Shown here: piece after piece, positions 16,474 to 26,154 of the stretch
Position numbering within the stretch: position 1 is the stretch's first letter
Layout of the letters: each line of letters starts with the position of its first letter
NCBI GenBank assembly: GCA_965284365.1
Contig: OZ260079.1
Span: forward strand, 186,001-250,000
DNA length: 64,000 nt
Source of the DNA: Phragmitibacter sp965284365
GTDB taxonomy: Bacteria > Verrucomicrobiota > Verrucomicrobiia > Verrucomicrobiales > Verrucomicrobiaceae
Reading direction: 5' to 3'
Translations under genes and position numbers: made by a program
Notes under the pieces: model-generated
What the model saw: only the letters and a program-made list of their open reading frames with translations
Databases searched by the model: none
What the model was told of the DNA's origin: nothing

Positions 16474-17193
16474 TTGGAAACTCCCGCCAATCCGTCCCCA
16501 TCTCTTTTCTCTGTTTTCACCGCAGAGCGCTCCCGCCGCCCCCGGCTGGTCTCCCTCGTGCACGTATCTCTGGTTCTTGTTTTCGGCTTCATCGCCAGTG
16601 GCCAACTGCTTGGCCAAGCCCGGAGACAGCAAGGTTCGGTGGATCTCCAAGCCCAGACTGAGCCCCCGCCCATCGCCCTTCCGCACCCAGAACTCGATCC
16701 GCCGGTGGACATCATGCCAACTTGGCCGCTCTGGCTTATCATTGGGGGAGCTATGATATTGGCCATTCTGGTTGGCTTGGTCATCTGGCTCCTGATAAAG
16801 TTTACTCCTCGCCCAAAGCCTCCCGTCGTGCCGCCGCTCGTGCAGGCCTTGGAGAGACTCCACGGCCTGCGTACCACCCTGGATCAAAAGCAAATCTCCC
16901 CGAGCGACGCGAGTCATCACGTCTCCGTCATCCTTCGTGATTACCAGCTCGCCCGCTATGGTTCGCCCGCCCCCTATCGGACGACCGAGGAACTTTACCC
17001 GCCCCATCCGGCGGCCAGTGATCCGCTCAACCTGCGTTTTGGCGGTCTCGCCCGGCTCTATGACCGTCTCGCTTTTGCTCCTCAAGTCTCCACCTCTGCC
17101 GAAATCGAATCCCTCATCACGGATGCTGAAGCAGCCCTCACTGAGGAAAAGAAGTACCAAACCACCGCGCCGCGACACGCGCTGGAAGCCTGA
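16474..17193 (+). CDS. DUF4381-type membrane protein, first gene of the Bat operon
   Basis: A 239-residue inner-membrane protein. A signal-like segment (LVHVSLVLVFGFIASGQLLG) is followed by a Pro-rich stretch and one strong membrane helix near residues 83-112 (WPLWLIIGGAMILAILVGLV). A cytoplasmic helical domain follows (LVQALERLHGLRTTL, then FGGLARLYDRLAFAP), matching DUF4381 proteins encoded beside BatA/BatB. The stop is 13 bases before batA. The only upstream start in frame is a TTG at 16474, so the true start is uncertain. The usual moxR and DUF58 genes are not upstream. Confidence 0.65.
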   Translation: METPANPSPSLFSVFTAERSRRPRLVSLVHVSLVLVFGFIASGQLLGQARRQQGSVDLQAQTEPPPIALPHPELDPPVDIMPTWPLWLIIGGAMILAILVGLVIWLLIKFTPRPKPPVVPPLVQALERLHGLRTTLDQKQISPSDASHHVSVILRDYQLARYGSPAPYRTTEELYPPHPAASDPLNLRFGGLARLYDRLAFAPQVSTSAEIESLITDAEAALTEEKKYQTTAPRHALEA

Positions 17194-17206
17194 CACCTGA
17201 CCGATC

Positions 17207-18226
17207 ATGGATATCCCCTTTCTGGACGGTTACCGGCTCGCCAATCCCTGGTGGTTGTTGCTGTTGCTTCTGCTTCCCGTCCTGGCCCTGCTCCGCGGTC
17301 GCGCCGGAGATGCTCCTGCGCTGTCCTTCCCAACGGTGGGTTATCTGCAGGGCCTTGGCAGACCGGCCCATAGCCGCTCCGGTGGCATCGCGCTCAGCCT
17401 GCTTTTCCTCAGTTTGTTTGCAGGCATCATCGCCATGGCCCGCCCGCAGAAAGTCCTCTCCTATGAAGAGGAGAAATCGGAGAGCATCGGCATTGTCATC
17501 GCCTGCGATGTGTCCATGTCCATGCTCATTGAGGACTTTTATATCGGCGGACGCCGGGTGAACCGCCTGACTGCCGCGAAACGCGTGCTCACGGATTTCA
17601 TCAAGGGCCGCCCCACGGACCGCATCGGCATTGTGGCTTTCGCCGGCGCCCCCTACACCCCCTGCCCGCCGACGCTGGATCACGAATGGCTCCTGGAAAA
17701 CATGGACCGCATCCAAACCGGTCTTATGGAAGACGGCACCGCCATCGGCTCAGGCATCGGCCAGGCCGCCATCCGTCTGAACAAGCAGGACACGAAAAGC
17801 AAAGTCATCGTGCTCCTGACGGACGGCGCCAACAACTCCGGCAAGCTCAGCCCCCAGGATGCCGCCCGCAGCGCCGCCACGCTTGGCATTCGCATCTACA
17901 CCATCGCCATCGGGACGCCGGGTCTGCACCCCATCCCGCTGCCCAATGGCCAGTTCACGACCTCCGGTCGGCAGGAGTTCGACGAAGATACGCTGAAGGA
18001 GATCGCTGATATCGGAAACGGCGCGTTCTATAAAGCGGAAGATCTCGGGACGTTGGAGCGCATTTTCAAAACCGTCGACCAGCTTGAAAAGACCCAGATC
18101 GAGCATCGAAAGATTGTCGATGCTGAAGACCTCTTTTCCTGGTTTATCATCGCGGGCGGTATCTTCGCCGCCCTCTACCTGCTCTGGAAACAATCCTTTG
18201 GCCGCACGGCCCCTGCCATTGCCTGA
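17207..18226 (+). CDS. batA: BatA-like von Willebrand A domain membrane protein
   Basis: A 339-residue inner-membrane protein of the Bacteroides aerotolerance (Bat) family. N-terminal helices lie at residues 14-30 (WWLLLLLLLPVLALL) and 60-80. A vWA domain runs from 93 to about 290 with the metal-binding MIDAS motif DVSMS at Asp101, then GIVAFAG and VLLTDGANNSG. A closing membrane helix is at about 308-328 (SWFIIAGGIFAALYLLW). BatA forms a complex with the other Bat proteins in the periplasm; the exact task of the complex is not settled. It is 13 bases from the upstream gene and 38 from the next. Confidence 0.85.
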   Translation: MDIPFLDGYRLANPWWLLLLLLLPVLALLRGRAGDAPALSFPTVGYLQGLGRPAHSRSGGIALSLLFLSLFAGIIAMARPQKVLSYEEEKSESIGIVIACDVSMSMLIEDFYIGGRRVNRLTAAKRVLTDFIKGRPTDRIGIVAFAGAPYTPCPPTLDHEWLLENMDRIQTGLMEDGTAIGSGIGQAAIRLNKQDTKSKVIVLLTDGANNSGKLSPQDAARSAATLGIRIYTIAIGTPGLHPIPLPNGQFTTSGRQEFDEDTLKEIADIGNGAFYKAEDLGTLERIFKTVDQLEKTQIEHRKIVDAEDLFSWFIIAGGIFAALYLLWKQSFGRTAPAIA

Positions 18227-18264
18227 TTCAATCTGACCGATCTTCGCCCCTTCCCCTGCCCTTC

Positions 18265-20265
18265 ATGGTCTTTGCTCAACCCTACTACGCCTACGTGCTC
18301 TTCCTGCTGCCGCTCATTGCGCTGCTGAAGCTGTGGGCGGATGCGCGCGGTCAGCGCGCCGTGAAGGCCTTCGCCTCGTCTGAGCGGCTTCGCCCCTCCC
18401 TGCTAGGTGGCGCTTCCCCCATCTGGGCGGGCGTCCACTTCGGTCTACAGTTGCTCGGCCTCGGCTTTTTCATCATCGCCCTGACCCGTCCGCAATTCGG
18501 CACCCAGAACCAGGACATCCAGCAATCCGGGCGCAATATTTTCATCGCCATGGACACTTCCAAGTCCATGCTCGCTCCAGATGTCGCGCCGAATCGCCTC
18601 ACCCGTGCGAAGCTGGCCGCGCAGGATCTTCTGGAAAAACTTCCCGGGGATCGTGTGGGCCTCATCGCTTTTGCGGGACGCGCTTTTCTTCAGGCTCCTC
18701 TGACGACCGATCACGGCGCTATCGTGGAATCGATTCAGGCGCTTGATCAAGGCTCCATCCCCATGGGTGGCAGCAGTCTCGCCTCTGCCATCGATGTCGC
18801 CCTGGAAGCGATGGACAAGATCAAAGGTCAACGCTGTGGCATGATTGTCTTCACTGATGGCGAAGAAACCGATGATGCCACCATTCGCGCTGCCGAAAAC
18901 GCCGCGCAAAAAGGGCTGCTCATTGTACCGGTGGGCGTAGGCACGCTTGGCGGCACTCTCATTCCGGACCCGAACCCGCTTAACCCTGGCGACTACCTCC
19001 GGGATGAACGAGGCAACGTGGTCAACAGCAAGCTCGACCCTGCGGTCCTTCGGGATGTGGCTCAACTGACAAAAGGTCAATACATTGAGCTCGCCTCCCA
19101 AACTCTCACCCAGTCGCTCATGAACCGCATTCTGACCAGTCTCGACAAGCAGGATGCCACCAAGCGGGTCCAATCGCTCGAAATCGAACGCTACCAATGG
19201 CCCCTGTTTGCGGGTATTGTCTGCTTCATGCTATCCCTCTTGATGAGCGTGGCCTCCCGTCGGCGTGTCAAATCCGCCGCCGCTCTTCCTGTTGATCCCC
19301 AGGCTACCTTGCACCCGCACGCTCCCGTTTCCAGACCCGCCGCTTCTCCCGCCACTGTCACGACAGTCAGCGTGGTTCTTCTTTTCGTCCTCCTGCTTCC
19401 CTCCGCGAACGCTGAGGTCACGGAAGATCTGCAAAAGGCGATCCGTGCTTATGAAAAAGGCGACTACAAAACAGCGCAGGACATCTACAAATACCTTCTC
19501 AGCAGCAAGGACAACGAGGGCTTGCCCACTGGTGAACTTGCCTACGGCGCAGGTGTGTCCATGCTCGAACTAAAGGGCTACAGTGCTGCCGCATTGGCTT
19601 TCAGCCAAGCTCTGCGTTCCCCCGACAAGGACTTGCAGCAACGCGCACTCAAAGGCCTGGGCCGCGCTCTCTTTGATCAGGGTGCCTCCATTCTGGAGGA
19701 GAATCCCGAAGCCACTTATAAGTCCTGGATGGATTCCATCTCCCACCTGGATCGCGCTGTGGAGAACGCTCCCAATGACGAAAAGGTCCGTGAGAACCGT
19801 GACTTCGTGAAATCCCGAATCATTGAGCTGAAAGAACACTTGGACGAAAAGAAGAAGCAGCAGGAGGAACAAAAGAAAAAACAGAAAAGCGGCCAAAAGG
19901 GCGATAGCAAGGAGCCTTCCGAAGGTGAGGGCGATCCCGAAGATGAACCTCAAGAGGGCAAGGGCCAGCAACCGCAGGAAAAGTCATCCGACAGCAAAGG
20001 CCAAGGCAAAGACCGGAAACCACAAAGTCAGGATCTGCTTCAGGAAGGCCCTCAGGAGGTGCCCGAGGGGCAAATCAGCGCCGGGGATGAGGGCAAGCCT
20101 CTGGATGACGAAAAGCCGGGTGAAGGCGGCCAGAACAAGCGTAATGAAAAAACCGGCTTCACTCCTTCTGAAGCCATGTCCATGCTGCAAACCTATGCGG
20201 ACGACCAGAAGGCCGTCCAGTACCTCATGCGCAAAGAAAAACCCCGGAATGGAAAAGATTACTAG
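18265..20265 (+). CDS. batB: BatB-BatC fusion: von Willebrand A domain plus TPR and charged tail
   Basis: A 666-residue protein. The first 330 residues are BatB: two N-terminal helices, a vWA domain with MIDAS motif DTSKS at Asp97, then GLIAFAGRAFLQAPLTTDHG and VFTDGEETDD, and a helix near 312-332. Then come a second hydrophobic segment (TTVSVVLLFVLLLPSANAEV, about 366-385) and a BatC-like TPR region (about 390-530: IRAYEKGDYKTAQDIYKYLL, and repeated helices). A highly charged Lys/Glu/Gln/Gly tail (530-640) ends it. In other genomes these are two genes; the second hydrophobic segment looks like the former BatC signal peptide. The end overlaps batD by 17 bases. Confidence 0.8.
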   Translation: MVFAQPYYAYVLFLLPLIALLKLWADARGQRAVKAFASSERLRPSLLGGASPIWAGVHFGLQLLGLGFFIIALTRPQFGTQNQDIQQSGRNIFIAMDTSKSMLAPDVAPNRLTRAKLAAQDLLEKLPGDRVGLIAFAGRAFLQAPLTTDHGAIVESIQALDQGSIPMGGSSLASAIDVALEAMDKIKGQRCGMIVFTDGEETDDATIRAAENAAQKGLLIVPVGVGTLGGTLIPDPNPLNPGDYLRDERGNVVNSKLDPAVLRDVAQLTKGQYIELASQTLTQSLMNRILTSLDKQDATKRVQSLEIERYQWPLFAGIVCFMLSLLMSVASRRRVKSAAALPVDPQATLHPHAPVSRPAASPATVTTVSVVLLFVLLLPSANAEVTEDLQKAIRAYEKGDYKTAQDIYKYLLSSKDNEGLPTGELAYGAGVSMLELKGYSAAALAFSQALRSPDKDLQQRALKGLGRALFDQGASILEENPEATYKSWMDSISHLDRAVENAPNDEKVRENRDFVKSRIIELKEHLDEKKKQQEEQKKKQKSGQKGDSKEPSEGEGDPEDEPQEGKGQQPQEKSSDSKGQGKDRKPQSQDLLQEGPQEVPEGQISAGDEGKPLDDEKPGEGGQNKRNEKTGFTPSEAMSMLQTYADDQKAVQYLMRKEKPRNGKDY

Positions 20266-21997
20266 CCAGCCTATCCCGCGACCGCGCAGGTTTCTCTGCG
20301 GATCGGCGCTGCACCGCTTTTGTTATGTCCTCTGGGCCGCTTTGTTGCTGCCCTTCAGCGGACTGGTGGCACAGGGGCCTTCCATCACTGCCTCGGTTGA
20401 TCCGCCTGAAATCGGTCCCGGCGGATTTGCCGCCTACTCGATCAGGATCACCGGCGGCGCTGCCGAAGAGGTTTCCGAACTGAATTTCCCCGATGGCGTG
20501 GAGCTTGCCTCCAGGGTTCCCAGCTACAGTTCCCAAACCACCATTACTGGTGGTTCCATGATCAAGTCATTCACCTGGAGTTGGCAGATCACCAGCGAAC
20601 GCATCGGCACTTACACCATCCCCGCCCAGGAACTTCACATCAATGGCAGGCCTTATAAATCGAATGAAACTCAGCTTGTGGTGAAGGAACAGGCTCCGAA
20701 CGAAGCAGAAAAAAAGTATGATCCCATTCTATTGCTCGAAACGACGAAGCGCGAAATCTATGTCGGCGAGGTCATTCCCATTTCCGTAAAACTATACGCG
20801 AATGCTTACGCCATGCTTCGGCATGTGGGCCTTATCGAAGTGCCGAAGGACAATTTCGCCATCCAGCGTTTCCCCACTCAGGCCGAAGAGGCCCGCGTGA
20901 GCATGGCTGGCGCACCCTATCGCGAACTCACCTATCATTCCTCGTTGTCCGGCCTGAAGCCCGGGAAGTTTACTCTGGGTCCTGCCAAGGTGGAGATCTA
21001 TCTGGACATCCCCCAAGGACAGTATCAGCACCCCATGCTGTCGATTCCCTCGGAAACCAAGCGCCTTCGTCCCAGCAGCAATGACTTCACCGTCACCGTG
21101 CTGGCTCTTCCGGAACAGGGTAAACCCAAAAGCTTTAAAGGCGCCGTCGGTGACTTCGAAATGAGCGTTACCGCTGATCCAAAGGAACTCTCCATTGGTG
21201 AACCCATCACCGCCGTCATCCGCATCAAGGGCACTGGCAATTTCGATGCGGTCACCGCTCCCACCCTTACCGATCCGGCCCCATGGAAGATCTACCCCTC
21301 CCGCCGGTTCCAGGGCGATCGCAGCCAGGACTGGCCGGGCGGCACGCAGCAGATCGGGTTTGATCAGGTGCTCTTGCCACAAAAGCAGGTTCCTTCCGTG
21401 CCCTCATACGAGTTCAGCTACTTCAGCCCCACGAAGAAGCAGTATATCACGCTGAAATCAGCGCCCATCCCGCTGAAGATCAAAACGCCACCGCCGCCCG
21501 TTGAGTCCGTCCCCTCTGCCGCCAAAGGCAAGGAGCTGAATGCCACGGAACCACCCATTCCAAACGCACCGCAGGCCAAGGCCCAGATCACCGATATCAT
21601 CGCCCACATACCGGGCACGTCCAACTGGGTGCAGCCCAAGCCGCCTCTATGGGAGCAACGCAACTTCCTTATCGCCAATGCCGGCGCCGCTGGCTTTCTC
21701 CTCATCCTCTTGCTCGGAAAATGGGGCTACGTTGCCTGGGTCAACCATCTCCACGCACCTGATGCGCCCGCGCGCAAGCTCTGGAAGCAACTCCATGCCG
21801 ATGGCATTCCCCGCAGCCAGTTCTACAGCCTCGCCGCTGCTTATGCCGCCGCCAAGGGCAAACACGGGCCCGAGATCGAACACATCTCCCAACAATACTA
21901 TCAGCTCAACTACTCAGTGCCCAATGAGGAAAGCCAGGCTCCGATCCCGGCTGAGGAGAAACAAAAAGTGCTCACAGCCCTGCATACTCTTTCCTGA
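20249..21997 (+). CDS. batD: BatD-like oxygen-tolerance protein
   Basis: A 582-residue exported protein of the BatD family. A signal segment (CYVLWAALLLPFSGLVAQG) is followed by repeated Ig-like beta domains: SITASVDPPEIGPGGFAAYS opens the first, FEMSVTADPKELSIGEPITA a later one. A membrane helix lies near residues 475-492 (AGAAGFLLILLLGKWGYVAW), and a helical cytoplasmic end follows. It partners BatA/BatB. The ATG at 20249 sits inside the end of the BatB-BatC gene (17-base overlap) and the stop TGA shares its A with the next ATG, so the genes are translationally coupled. Confidence 0.85.
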   Translation: MEKITSQPIPRPRRFLCGSALHRFCYVLWAALLLPFSGLVAQGPSITASVDPPEIGPGGFAAYSIRITGGAAEEVSELNFPDGVELASRVPSYSSQTTITGGSMIKSFTWSWQITSERIGTYTIPAQELHINGRPYKSNETQLVVKEQAPNEAEKKYDPILLLETTKREIYVGEVIPISVKLYANAYAMLRHVGLIEVPKDNFAIQRFPTQAEEARVSMAGAPYRELTYHSSLSGLKPGKFTLGPAKVEIYLDIPQGQYQHPMLSIPSETKRLRPSSNDFTVTVLALPEQGKPKSFKGAVGDFEMSVTADPKELSIGEPITAVIRIKGTGNFDAVTAPTLTDPAPWKIYPSRRFQGDRSQDWPGGTQQIGFDQVLLPQKQVPSVPSYEFSYFSPTKKQYITLKSAPIPLKIKTPPPPVESVPSAAKGKELNATEPPIPNAPQAKAQITDIIAHIPGTSNWVQPKPPLWEQRNFLIANAGAAGFLLILLLGKWGYVAWVNHLHAPDAPARKLWKQLHADGIPRSQFYSLAAAYAAAKGKHGPEIEHISQQYYQLNYSVPNEESQAPIPAEEKQKVLTALHTLS

Positions 21998-23127
21998 TGA
22001 GCGCCTTCTCCCTTCGTCATCTCCTGGCTTTGTGCGGCGGCGCCCTCGTGCTATCGACGCTCTGCCTCGCGGCTGCACCCGCACCTGCCGCACCGGATTC
22101 CCCATCTCCCGCGCCAGCAGCAGCAGCCGAACCAGTAGCTACCCCGCCAACAAATCCCTCTCCGAATCCCGCGCCCTCATCACCGAGGCGACCTTTGGGA
22201 AATGCCAATCCGCAGCCCAAGCCTGCGGCGCAAACCCCATCCCAGACGCAAGCAAAACCCCCGGCGCCAACTCCCCCGCAGTCACTAGCCAAACCTCCGG
22301 CACAAACCGTAACGCAGCCACAAGCCCAGCCGCTGCCATCAGCGCAACCGACGCCAGCGCCGAAGCCCGCGTCTAAGCCACCGCCCCCTGTCGTCACTCC
22401 AGACACGCTCTTCACGGATGCAAGGTCCGCTTTTGACAAAGGCGCTTTCACCGAAGCTCAGCGCATCTGCGAAGGTCTTCTTAAAGACGGCCATCTCAGT
22501 CCCCAGCTTTTTCAACTGATGGGCCACTGCCGCTACCGCCAGGGCGACCTCGGTCGCGCTGCGCTCTGGTATGAGCGGGCACGCCTCTTCCCACCGCCGT
22601 CTCTCGAAGTCCGGCAGAACATCGCTTACATTGGCGAGCGCACCGGAAACATCACGTTTTTCAAAAACGGGCTCAACGATCAGTATTCGGATCTGCTGAG
22701 CCGTAGTCATTGGCTTATCATCGTCACCGTCTGCGCCTGGGTGGGTGTTTTCGCCCTTGTGTTTCGCTCCCTATTCTTCCGCCGTTTTAAAAGCCTGCGC
22801 AGCTTTTCACTCATCACCTTTGGCGCCGCACTGCTTTTTGGCACGCTCGCTGCCCTGGGCTGGTATTGGCATCCCTCCTATGAAAAACTGCGGGACCACT
22901 CGATCGTCACCGCGACACGCGCTCCCGCTTATACCGCCGCCACCGTCACGGGCGGCACCGTCATCAACCTGCCCGCCGGCAGTTCCGTCCGGACTCTGGA
23001 AGAGCGCGGCGACTGGCTCTACGTCCAAACCCCTCCCACCGATGCCCACCCGGATGGTCTTCTCGGCTGGATGCAAAAAGAGACGCTGTCCCCCTTCTGG
23101 CCATTTGATCCGGGTTATCTGGAGTAG
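21997..23127 (+). CDS. batE: BatE-like TPR/SH3 membrane protein
   Basis: A 376-residue protein ending the Bat operon. It has a signal peptide (LLALCGGALVLSTLCLAAAP) and an unusually long Pro/Ala/Gln-rich stretch (about 30-130). A TPR region follows at 135-215 (ARSAFDKGAFTEAQRICEGL, GDLGRAALWYERAR), then two membrane helices at about 233-252 and 266-286. An SH3-like end (GGTVINLPAGSSVRTLEERG, then WLYVQTP) closes it. This TPR-helix-helix-SH3 order is that of BatE. It overlaps batD by one base (TGATG). No terminator is evident after it. Confidence 0.8.
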   Translation: MSAFSLRHLLALCGGALVLSTLCLAAAPAPAAPDSPSPAPAAAAEPVATPPTNPSPNPAPSSPRRPLGNANPQPKPAAQTPSQTQAKPPAPTPPQSLAKPPAQTVTQPQAQPLPSAQPTPAPKPASKPPPPVVTPDTLFTDARSAFDKGAFTEAQRICEGLLKDGHLSPQLFQLMGHCRYRQGDLGRAALWYERARLFPPPSLEVRQNIAYIGERTGNITFFKNGLNDQYSDLLSRSHWLIIVTVCAWVGVFALVFRSLFFRRFKSLRSFSLITFGAALLFGTLAALGWYWHPSYEKLRDHSIVTATRAPAYTAATVTGGTVINLPAGSSVRTLEERGDWLYVQTPPTDAHPDGLLGWMQKETLSPFWPFDPGYLE

Positions 23128-23262
23128 CCTCGATAGCCGCCAAACTCGATGTGCTGCCAGATTGATGTCGATGAACCGCGGGCTCAGGGAGACTAACCAT
23201 CTACCGCACCCATCAGCATGGCACTCTCAGTTCTCGTACTCGCTTTATCAGACTGATTAAAC

Positions 23263-24228
23263 ATGACAAAACTCCTCAAAAAATCCTCCTCGTTTCTCGC
23301 CTCACTTCTTCTCATGGCACCTGCCGCGACCCACGCTGGCACCCCTGAAAAATCGGTTCTCGCTACCTCCCCACCCGAGGACCTCTGGTCGCTCGCCGTC
23401 ACGGCAGATGCCGGCTGGCGCCAGGACCACTTCCAATGGACCATCGCAGGCAGCACCGCTGGGAAAGATCCCAATATCCTTTCCGATCTCGACTGGACAG
23501 ATCTCGAAATCGTCACTTCATCGCTTGGCGCGGAACTTGTCTTCAAAGACCAATGGCGCCTGCGACTTTCCGGCACTTATGGCTGGATCGTGGATGGCGA
23601 CAATCGCGACTCTGATTACTTCCTGAACAATCGCCGGGGTGAATTCTCCCGTTCCACGGCGGACACAGATGGCTACACCGTCGATGCCAACATTGAACTC
23701 GGCTACGACCTACCTGCCATCGCTGACCGCATCACCTTCACCCCCCTCGTAGGCCTCGGTTATCATCGCCAGACCTTGGAGGATACCAATGGCGTGCAAA
23801 CGGTCGATCCTCTGTATGGAGCACTCGGTCCCTTCCCCGGTCTGAACAGCCAATACCAGGCGAATTGGTTCGGCGTGACCTTCGGTCTGGAAAGCCGCAT
23901 CCGCGTGACCGACACCGTGCGCTTCATCGCGGCAGGCCGTTACAATCTCATCACGGACTACGAAGCCGACGGCGATTGGAACCTGCGCTCCGACCTTAAG
24001 GGCTTCAAACACGAATCCGATGGCGGCGATGGCTGGCTGCTTTCCGCAGGTATCGAGTGGGACTTTGCCCCTCGCTGGACTCTCGGTATCCACGGTGACT
24101 GGTCCCTCTTTGAGACCGATCACGGCACAGATACCACGCGCTTCTCAGACGGCAGCACAAAGACCCGCGTCAACGAAGTCGAATGGGAATCCATCGGTGT
24201 CCGCGCAGGGATCACGTTCACGTTCTAA
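23263..24228 (+). CDS. Outer-membrane beta-barrel protein, omptin-like/Protochlamydia type
   Basis: A 321-residue protein with a signal peptide (FLASLLLMAPAATHAG) and alternating amphipathic strands throughout (WRLRLSGTYGWIVDGD, TVDANIELGYDLP, WTLGIHGDWSLFETD). The final strand ends in phenylalanine (VRAGITFTF), the usual signal for insertion by the BAM machinery. Size and the D-rich loops resemble the omptin-fold proteins annotated as Protochlamydia outer-membrane proteins. I cannot confirm the protease residues, so function is left open. It stands alone after the Bat operon with a 135-base gap. Confidence 0.65.
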   Translation: MTKLLKKSSSFLASLLLMAPAATHAGTPEKSVLATSPPEDLWSLAVTADAGWRQDHFQWTIAGSTAGKDPNILSDLDWTDLEIVTSSLGAELVFKDQWRLRLSGTYGWIVDGDNRDSDYFLNNRRGEFSRSTADTDGYTVDANIELGYDLPAIADRITFTPLVGLGYHRQTLEDTNGVQTVDPLYGALGPFPGLNSQYQANWFGVTFGLESRIRVTDTVRFIAAGRYNLITDYEADGDWNLRSDLKGFKHESDGGDGWLLSAGIEWDFAPRWTLGIHGDWSLFETDHGTDTTRFSDGSTKTRVNEVEWESIGVRAGITFTF

Positions 24229-24329
24229 CTGGCAGTTCCAAGGAATCGCCTTCGCCCAGATTCGATAAACTTACGGGGGGACAGCATTTGCCTGCAACCG
24301 TCCTCTCCTGACCGGGTTTGTATTGGCCT

Positions 24330-25607
24330 ATGCGAAAACTTGCACTGCTCCTTGCCGTAGTCCTGTCAGCCTCCTTCGCTCATGCTGACTGGCCACGACT
24401 GCGCGGTCCGAATGGCGATGCCACGGCCAATGGCAGTGTCCCGGTAAAATGGAGCGACTCTGAGAACCTCAAGTGGAAGGCGGCGCTACCCGGCCCCGGC
24501 TCCTCCAGTCCCATCGTCGTTGATGATAAAGTCTTTATCACCTGTTGGTCAGGCTACGCCGATGGCGCGAGCGAGGACATAAGCAAACTTCAGCGTCACC
24601 TCATCTGCGTCAACAAGACTGACGGGAAAATCCTCTGGGACAAATCCGTCCCCGCCGTGCAGCCTGAAGATCCCGCTAACGGCATGCTCATGGAGCATGG
24701 CTATGCCAGCAGCACACCCGTGAGCGATGGGACCGGCGTCTTCGTCTTCTTTGGGAAATCAGGAGTCCTCGCTTTTGACCTACAGGGCAAACAGCTTTGG
24801 CAAACCTCCGTCGGCACCCACTCCAATCGTAAAGGCTGGGGCAGCGGCTCCAGTCCCGTTCTGCATAAGGAGATCGTCATCGTGACCGCCTATGACGAAG
24901 GGGGCGCCATGGTCGCGCTCGATAAGAAATCCGGCAAGGAAGTCTGGCGCGCTCCCGCCGAAGGCCTGAACACCGTCTATAGCACCCCGCTCGTTTCGGG
25001 CGAGGACCTCCTTCTTCCCGTTGCCAATGAAGTGTGGGGGCTTAACCCCGAGAGCGGAAAGCTTCGCTGGTATGCCAGATATGGCATGAGCGGCAATGTC
25101 TCTCCTGGCGTCACCATCGGGGATGGCGCCGTCTTTGTTACCGGCGGTTTTCCGATTCAGGGCACCGTGGCCATCAAGCTCGGCGGAAAAGGTGACATCA
25201 CCGACAGCAACACGCTGTGGAGCATCAACAGCGCGTCCTACATTCCCACCCCCATCTATCATGACGGCCACCTCTATGTCATCAGTGACGCCGGATTCGC
25301 CATGTGCATCGAAGCCAAGACAGGCAAGGAAATCTATCGCGAGCGAGTCATGGAAAACGACAGCAGCGGCGGCGGCCGTCGCGGAAGGGGTAAGCCATTC
25401 TATGCCTCCCCTGTTCTCGTGGGTGGGAAGCTTTATGCGCCCAGCCGGAAAAATGGAGTTTTTGTCCTCGCCGCCAAACCAACCTTCGAAGTGCTCGCTC
25501 GGAATAGTTTCGCGAGCGATCCCTCTCAAATGAACGGCACACCTGCCGTGGACGGAAACCGGCTCTATCTTAGGTCTGACAAAGCCCTCTACTGCGTTGG
25601 GGAGTGA
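24330..25607 (+). CDS. PQQ-like beta-propeller secreted protein
   Basis: A 425-residue exported protein. The signal peptide MRKLALLLAVVLSASFAHA is followed at once by DWPRLRGPNGDATANG, the standard opening of Planctomycetes/Verrucomicrobia PQQ-binding-like repeat proteins. Blades carry the tryptophan-docking pattern: VNKTDGKILWDKSV, FDLQGKQLWQTSVG, LDKKSGKEVWRAPA and LNPESGKLRWYA. There are no calcium or PQQ catalytic residues of alcohol dehydrogenases that I can identify, so it is more likely a binding or scaffold propeller. Start taken at the ATG at 24330 rather than 24318 because the signal peptide begins there. Confidence 0.8.
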   Translation: MRKLALLLAVVLSASFAHADWPRLRGPNGDATANGSVPVKWSDSENLKWKAALPGPGSSSPIVVDDKVFITCWSGYADGASEDISKLQRHLICVNKTDGKILWDKSVPAVQPEDPANGMLMEHGYASSTPVSDGTGVFVFFGKSGVLAFDLQGKQLWQTSVGTHSNRKGWGSGSSPVLHKEIVIVTAYDEGGAMVALDKKSGKEVWRAPAEGLNTVYSTPLVSGEDLLLPVANEVWGLNPESGKLRWYARYGMSGNVSPGVTIGDGAVFVTGGFPIQGTVAIKLGGKGDITDSNTLWSINSASYIPTPIYHDGHLYVISDAGFAMCIEAKTGKEIYRERVMENDSSGGGRRGRGKPFYASPVLVGGKLYAPSRKNGVFVLAAKPTFEVLARNSFASDPSQMNGTPAVDGNRLYLRSDKALYCVGE

Positions 25608-25677
25608 TCTTGCAGGTGGGCACTCAACAGAATGCCTACCAAACCGGATTACGCTCTCACGCCGCTTTCGCTTTCCG

Positions 25678-26154
25678 CTACGCCTTCGGCAGCAACTCCT
25701 GCAACGCCTTCAGCGCTTCAGGATCGTCAATGGAGCCATGATAATGCACCTGCTTCCACCGGCCGCCAATGCGCTTTAAGATGCGCGTGCTGCGAATGGA
25801 GAACTCCAACACCTCGCCGCCTTCTTTCGTCAATACCGCGTGCTCTACGCCCACGGCAAAGGTCACTTCAGGATGCTGATGCAGCGTGTACTCCGGCAAG
25901 GAAAGCCTCATCCGGAAACTGCTTTTGAAAATCGCGTCATAGTAGGCACGAATCTCATTCCAACCTCGGCGCACCTTTCCGCCGGAATCCGCCAAGGACA
26001 GTTCCAACTCCGGCAACTGCATCGCCCAGTTCGCGCTCATCAAAAACACATCGCGGTCATTGAACGCAAAGTAAAACTGCGTCAGCGATTGAGTGGGGCT
26101 CAGGGCGTCGCCGAAGAAATCGTCGCCAGTGATGGGTTTTTTGATGACTTGCAT
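25678..26154 (-). CDS. SnoaL/NTF2-like protein
   Basis: A 158-residue soluble protein with the small cone-shaped NTF2 fold pattern. An opening helix region contains SLTQFYFAFNDRDVFLMSAN. It is followed by GGKVRRGWNEIRAYYDAIFK, and a beta-sheet half ends ILKRIGGRWKQVHYHGSIDD. This is the pattern of nuclear-transport-factor-2/SnoaL and calcium/calmodulin-kinase association domain proteins, which bind small ligands or act as isomerases. The ATG at 26154 is preferred; the frame stays open upstream to 26409 but that part is not protein-like and overlaps a hairpin repeat. Confidence 0.7.
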   Translation of the reverse strand: MQVIKKPITGDDFFGDALSPTQSLTQFYFAFNDRDVFLMSANWAMQLPELELSLADSGGKVRRGWNEIRAYYDAIFKSSFRMRLSLPEYTLHQHPEVTFAVGVEHAVLTKEGGEVLEFSIRSTRILKRIGGRWKQVHYHGSIDDPEALKALQELLPKA

